Assembly (NCBI RefSeq): GCF_000421185.1
Contig: NZ_ATWJ01000015.1
Coordinates: forward strand, 62,001-126,000
Reading direction: 5' to 3'
DNA length: 64,000 nt
Origin: Ornithinimicrobium pekingense DSM 21552
GTDB taxonomy: Bacteria; Actinomycetota; Actinomycetes; Actinomycetales; Dermatophilaceae
In this document: positions 61,920 through 64,000 of the stretch, piece by piece
Layout of the letters: each line of letters opens with the position of its first letter
How positions within the stretch are numbered: the stretch's first letter is position 1
Notes under the pieces: generated by a model
Seen by the model: only the letters and a program-made list of their open reading frames with translations
The model's database searches: none
What the model was told of the DNA's origin: nothing
Program-made: the position numbers and the translations under genes

Positions 61920-62005
61920 GTGCACGAGCCACTCCGGTGAGTGGCAGATGCACGCCGAGCGCCGGTATGCCGTGCACGAGCCACTCGGGTGAGTGCGTCG
62001 TGCAC
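61920..62005 (+). repeat. Two tandem imperfect hairpins after purE
   Basis: Copy 1, 61920-61953: GTGCA/TGCAC outer and GCCACTC/GAGTGGC inner arms. Copy 2, 61972-62005: GTGCA/TGCAC outer and CACTC/GAGTG inner arms. The left halves are nearly identical (GTGCACGAGCCACTC). They lie between purE and the LLM oxidoreductase gene and could terminate purKE transcription. Confidence 0.75.
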
Positions 62006-62038
62006 CCCGCCCGCCGCGACCGGGCCTGGCCGGGGCAC

Positions 62039-62044
62039 TACGTT
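62039..62044 (+). promoter_or_regulatory. Putative -10 box (TACGTT), LLM oxidoreductase gene
   Basis: TACGTT ends exactly 7 nt before ATG 62052. Confidence 0.45.
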
Positions 62045-62051
62045 GGGGCCC

Positions 62052-63071
62052 ATGCGCTTCGGACTCTTCGTGCCCCAGGGCTGGCGGCTGGACCTCGTCG
62101 GCATCGCTCCCGAGCAGCAGTGGGGGGTGATGCTCGACCTCGCCCAGCGCGCCGACGCCGAGGAGGGGTGGGAGTCGCTGTGGGTCTACGACCACTTCCA
62201 CACCACGCCGGAGCCGACGCAGGAGGCCACGCACGAGGCCTGGACGCTCATGGCCGCCTTCGCCGCCGTGACCGGGCGCGTGCGGCTGGGGCAGATGTGC
62301 ACGTGCATGAGCTACCGCGAGCCCACCTACCTGGCCAAGGTCGCCGCGACGGTCGACGTCATCTCCGGCGGCCGGGTCGAGATGGGCATCGGCGCGGGGT
62401 GGTACGAGCACGAGTGGCGCGCCTACGGCTACGGCTTCCCGGGTGCCGGTGAGCGCCTGGCCCGGCTGCGCGAGGGCGTGGAGATCTTCCGCCAGATGTG
62501 GACGACCGGCTCGGCCACCCTCGACGGCGAGCACTACCAGGTCGACGGCGCCCTGTGCTGGCCCCGGCCCCTCCAGGGGACCGCGTTCCCCGGGTCCGAG
62601 CGCAACGGCATACCGGTGTGGGTGGCCGGCGGGGGTGAGCGCAAGACGCTGCGGATCGCGGCCGAGCACGCCGACTACACCAACTTCGACGGCAGCCCCG
62701 AGGGCTTCGCCCACAAGTCGCAGGTGCTGCGCGGCCACTGCGAGGACCTCGGGCGCGACTTCGGCTCGATCGTGCGCAGCGCCAACTACAACGTCGTCAT
62801 CGGCCGCGACGAGGCCGAGGTGGCTGACCGGCTCGCCGGCATCAAGGACCGGATGCTGCGCGGGGGCCTGACCGAGGACGCCGCGGAGCAGCAGATGCAG
62901 AGCCTGCGCCGCCAGCCCGCGGTGGGCACCCCGGAGCAGATCGTCGAGACCCTGCGCGGGCTCGAGGCAGCGGGTATGACGTACGCGATCACCTACTGGG
63001 CCGAGGCCGCCTACGACACCTCCGGGATCGAGCTCTTCGAGGACGAGGTGATGCCCGAGCTGGGCGGCTGA
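62052..63071 (+). CDS. LLM-class flavin/F420-dependent oxidoreductase
   Basis: A 339-aa luciferase-like TIM-barrel protein. MRFGLFVPQGWRLDLVG start, SLWVYDHFHT, VRLGQMCTCMSYREPTYLAK, VDVISGGRVEMGIGAGWYEHEW and VWVAGGGERKTLRIAAEHAD are typical of F420-dependent LLM members. Cofactor (F420 or FMN) and substrate cannot be assigned. ATG 62052 has a leaderless-type -10. Confidence 0.92.
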   Translation: MRFGLFVPQGWRLDLVGIAPEQQWGVMLDLAQRADAEEGWESLWVYDHFHTTPEPTQEATHEAWTLMAAFAAVTGRVRLGQMCTCMSYREPTYLAKVAATVDVISGGRVEMGIGAGWYEHEWRAYGYGFPGAGERLARLREGVEIFRQMWTTGSATLDGEHYQVDGALCWPRPLQGTAFPGSERNGIPVWVAGGGERKTLRIAAEHADYTNFDGSPEGFAHKSQVLRGHCEDLGRDFGSIVRSANYNVVIGRDEAEVADRLAGIKDRMLRGGLTEDAAEQQMQSLRRQPAVGTPEQIVETLRGLEAAGMTYAITYWAEAAYDTSGIELFEDEVMPELGG

Positions 63072-63113
63072 CGCGTGCGTCAGGTGCGGTGCGGGAGCCG
63101 CCCGGAGCACCAG

Positions 63114-63119
63114 TAGGCT
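63114..63119 (+). promoter_or_regulatory. Putative -10 box (TAGGCT), acyl-CoA dehydrogenase gene
   Basis: TAGGCT ends exactly 7 nt before ATG 63127. Confidence 0.45.
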
Positions 63120-63126
63120 GCTGGGT

Positions 63127-64000
63127 ATGAGCGACTTCGACCTGTTCCGGATCAGCGAGGATCACGAGGCCCTGCGCGAGGCCGTGCGCGAGGTGGCCGA
63201 CGAGCAGATCGCCCCGCACGCCGCGTCGGTCGACGAGGAGAGCCGGTTCCCCGACGAGGCGCTCAAGGCGCTGGTGGCGACCGACTTCCACGCCCCGCAC
63301 ATCGCCGAGGAGTACGACGGGGTCGGCGCCGACGCGCTCGCCACCTGCATCGTCATCGAGGAGGTGGCCCGCGCCTGCGCGAGCTCCTCGCTCATCCCGG
63401 CGGTCAACAAGCTCGGCACGATGCCGCTCATCCTGGCCGCCAGCGACGAGATCAAGAGCAAGTACCTGCCGCCGGTCGCCCGCGGCGAGGCGATGTTCTC
63501 CTACGGCCTGTCCGAGGCCGGGGCGGGGTCGGACACAGCCGGGATGACGTGCAAGGCGGTCGAGCAGCCCGACGGGTCGTTCGTGCTCAACGGGCAGAAG
63601 TCGTGGATCACCAACGCCGGGGTCTCGGAGTACTACACGGTGCTGGCCGTGACCGACCCCGAGGGCCAGCGGGGCCGCAACGTCACCGCGTTCGTGGTGG
63701 AGAAGGACGACGAGGGGTTCACCTTCGGCGCACCCGAGAAGAAGCTCGGGATCAAGGGCAGCCCGACCCGTGAGCTGCACTTCGACAACTGCCGCATCCC
63801 CGGCGACCGCATGGTCGGGGCACCGGGTGAGGGCCTGAAGATCGCGCTGCGCACCCTGGACCACACGCGGGTCACGATCGGTGCGCAGGCCGTCGGCATC
63901 GCCCAGGGCGCGCTCGACGCGGCCGTGGCCTACGTCAAGGAGCGCAGGCAGTTCGGCAAGGCGATCGCGGAGTTCCAGGGGGTGCAGTTCATGCTCGCGG
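63127..64000 (+). CDS. Acyl-CoA dehydrogenase, C-terminus beyond window edge
   Basis: The visible ~291 residues carry the N-terminal helical domain (FRISEDHEALREAVREVADEQIAPHA in parts), the beta-domain signature YGLSEAGAGSDTAGMTC, WITNAGVS, KLGIKGSPTRELHFDNCRIP and the start of the C-terminal domain (YVKERRQFGKAIAEFQGVQFMLA in part). FAD-dependent alpha,beta-dehydrogenation of acyl-CoAs. The catalytic Glu region is outside the window. ATG 63127 follows a leaderless-type -10. Confidence 0.95.
   Translation, partial: MSDFDLFRISEDHEALREAVREVADEQIAPHAASVDEESRFPDEALKALVATDFHAPHIAEEYDGVGADALATCIVIEEVARACASSSLIPAVNKLGTMPLILAASDEIKSKYLPPVARGEAMFSYGLSEAGAGSDTAGMTCKAVEQPDGSFVLNGQKSWITNAGVSEYYTVLAVTDPEGQRGRNVTAFVVEKDDEGFTFGAPEKKLGIKGSPTRELHFDNCRIPGDRMVGAPGEGLKIALRTLDHTRVTIGAQAVGIAQGALDAAVAYVKERRQFGKAIAEFQGVQFMLA

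Overview
The window reads as one contiguous chromosome segment from a very GC-rich Gram-positive actinobacterium. The evidence is near-universal G/C in third codon positions, frequent GTG starts, 4-bp ATGA/GTGA overlaps, an actinobacterial ultrashort ileS T-box, a folC-DUF4233-ndk neighbourhood, an acyl-CoA carboxylase beta/epsilon pair, and many leaderless promoters (TANNNT about 7 nt before the start codon). My best guess is Micrococcales, near Intrasporangiaceae/Ornithinimicrobiaceae. That guess comes from gene-order memory, not a search. I see no rRNA, tRNA, CRISPR array, complete insertion sequence or prophage.

Layout. 1-12.2 kb: an incomplete valS (minus strand), an AGCS amino-acid/Na+ symporter, a repeat-flanked AbiEi-like/DUF559 gene, an FAD-linked oxidase, then T-box, ileS and folC. 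12.2-15.7 kb: a DUF305/DUF3105 pair (minus), then DUF4233, uppP and ndk. 15.8-21.6 kb: the most unusual block. A small acidic protein, an ECF-type sigma factor, a 161-aa protein and an 864-aa TPR-CHAT (caspase-like) protein form a tight operon. It is followed by a GGAD-repeat protein translationally coupled to a JmjC/cupin oxygenase. 21.6-27.7 kb: a sucrase/ferredoxin-like protein, mreB-mreC-mreD-mrdA without rodA, and a DUF1697 protein. 27.7-30.9 kb: a sulfide/persulfide detoxification cluster (MBL-rhodanese, rhodanese-DUF2892, TSUP exporter) behind a CsoR/CstR-like operator. 31-38.4 kb: ppc, two tandem PepSY lipoproteins, a Nei-type glycosylase, a second repeat-flanked AbiEi-like/DUF559 gene, and a PIG-L deacetylase. 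38.5-41.8 kb: rpsO-pnp and a 50-aa small gene. 42-44.9 kb: an acyltransferase-like membrane protein, azlD, azlC and a GNAT protein (minus). 45-49 kb: paaABCDE phenylacetyl-CoA epoxidase, then a gene-free repeat tract ending in a C21 homopolymer. 49.2-57.8 kb: a DadA-like oxidase, maf, GNAT, DUF885 peptidase, MOSC protein, acyl-CoA carboxylase epsilon and beta subunits divergent from birA, and an enoyl-CoA hydratase. 57.8-64 kb: a two-component system, GtrA, purK-purE, an LLM-class oxidoreductase and an incomplete acyl-CoA dehydrogenase.

How genes work together. The sigma/161-aa/CHAT operon has the parts of a protease-gated transcription switch, similar in architecture to the TPR-CHAT/ECF-sigma link of type III-E CRISPR but with no CRISPR here. 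The carboxylase beta and epsilon genes face birA across 24 bp, with overlapping -10 boxes, which joins a biotin-dependent enzyme to biotin ligase. The paa genes with the enoyl-CoA hydratase and acyl-CoA dehydrogenase point to aromatic and acyl-CoA catabolism. Across the whole window the octamer GGTATGCC/GGCATACC is strikingly frequent and appears to force rare TAT and GCA codons.
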